Below the pieces are notes generated by a model. It made no database searches and was not told the DNA's origin. It was given only the letters and a program-made list of their open reading frames with translations. A stretch of 64,000 nucleotides of DNA from Liolophura sinensis. Its lineage: Eukaryota > Mollusca > Polyplacophora > Chitonida > Chitonidae. Location of the stretch: assembly GCF_032854445.1 (NCBI RefSeq), contig NC_088302.1, positions 436,001 through 500,000 of the forward strand, read 5' to 3'. How positions within the stretch are numbered: the first letter of the stretch is position 1; every line of letters starts with the position of its first letter. A program made the translations under genes and the position numbers. Shown piece after piece: positions 63,351 through 64,000 of this stretch.

Positions 63351-64000
63351 GGTAAAGCTGGCTGTAGGAGCAATACAAAGGGTATCAACTGCAACTTCAC
63401 TTTTTTTTTCAAAAGTAGCCACAACGGCCTTCATTGTGGAACCAATCCCACAGCAAACTGCTGCACACACAGTGTTATCTACATGTACCTGACAACTGCC
63501 GTCTTTGATCAAGCAGTATGTTGGCGGAACCCGACATGCATGTACTTTCCGCATGTGTAAACTTTTGATCAGCTGGTCACCCAATCACTTCTTACCAGTT
63601 GTAAAATTGAGATAACAAACCAGTAAAACACAAAATCAAAAAGCTTTCAACATGTGACGCTTTCAATTAATGGCAGAGTGAAATGAACACAAAAGCACTG
63701 ATATCTTTTCAATGTTGATATTTTATTTATATCAGCATATGCACAAAGTATCCTCTCATTTGCAAGGGATGTAACTCTGTACCTAAAGAATGGTGAGGTT
63801 TTAAAACAATACAATGGGATAATGATGATGGTGGGTGGAATACAAATACCTATGTTACCATGGCAACCTGTGCTGCAATAGCCAAGGCAGTTGCCAAAAG
63901 CATGAATGGAAAATGATATGGTACCCATATTTACCAATAGTTTTTAGTAAAATTCTTTTTCTAAGACACAAAAATATAGACCCACAAAGAATGGATCTTG
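63351..64000. other. no recognisable feature
   Basis: Unique AT-rich sequence to the window end. A minus-strand open frame at 63647-63937 is ordinary for this composition, and I recognise no motif in it. Confidence 0.35.

Noticed and set aside
63647-63937. 96-codon minus-strand ORF near the window end
   Set aside because: Length is within chance for AT-rich DNA, and no motif or splice context is visible.

Overview
The window is metazoan nuclear DNA, most probably from a mollusc (gastropod or bivalve). The evidence is a gene split into 12 short exons with GT-AG introns, tRNA-derived SINEs with the conserved central/tail block common in mollusc genomes, SINE tails ending in ACTCACTCACTCA, and frequent TACATGTA-type words. 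There is no bacterial or organellar gene organisation. Most long open frames here are by-products of tandem repeats.

The one gene that can be named is ZCCHC4, the 28S rRNA N6-adenosine methyltransferase. It lies on the + strand from 12956 to 58376. Twelve exons join with every phase matching into a 1398-nt CDS (465 residues; the human protein is 513). In order it has a GRF zinc finger, a C2H2-like finger, a Rossmann methyltransferase domain with a DPPFGG catalytic loop, two cysteine-rich zinc modules, a CCHC knuckle and a basic tail. Upstream, two probable exons of another + strand gene (1711-1779 and 2291-2419) are phase-compatible, but I cannot name the protein.

Layout. 1-1408: end of a 49-bp satellite. 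1500-12600: intergenic or intronic DNA with SINEs, a MITE and about eight minisatellites; two of these (8425-10195 and 11100-12580) look like tandem amplifications of a piece of a SINE body. 12600-13025: presumed ZCCHC4 promoter and exon 1. 13026-20224: exons 2-6 with moderate repeats. 20225-49644: a 29-kb intron 6 made almost wholly of satellite DNA plus one 8.2-kb transposon. 49645-58376: exons 7-12, nearly every intron filled by its own minisatellite. 58428-61170: a 59-bp satellite just after the stop codon. 61170-63350: a large imperfect palindrome and further 30-54-bp arrays. 63350-64000: nothing recognisable.

Two things stand out. First, several ZCCHC4 minisatellites have monomers that contain a copy of the adjacent exon/intron junction. 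About 330 copies of the exon 7 acceptor (branch-point-like TTAAC, pyrimidine tract, CAG, exon start) precede the real one. About 35 copies of the exon 9 donor follow the real one. The intron 10 array is built from exon 10 coding sequence. The gene must therefore be spliced correctly past hundreds of look-alike sites.

Second, 23619-31803 is a decayed DNA transposon with about 150-bp terminal inverted repeats, inserted at a TTAA inside the acceptor satellite. It carries a minus-strand pseudogene of a multi-copy invertebrate family whose C-terminal half has the E-A-D / D-T-D / G-C-D signature of FEN1/XPG-type nucleases followed by a Cys-rich motif. A 40-bp piece of that pseudogene's own coding sequence has expanded into a 2.3-kb minisatellite, and a SINE with a perfect 12-bp target duplication has inserted into the element.
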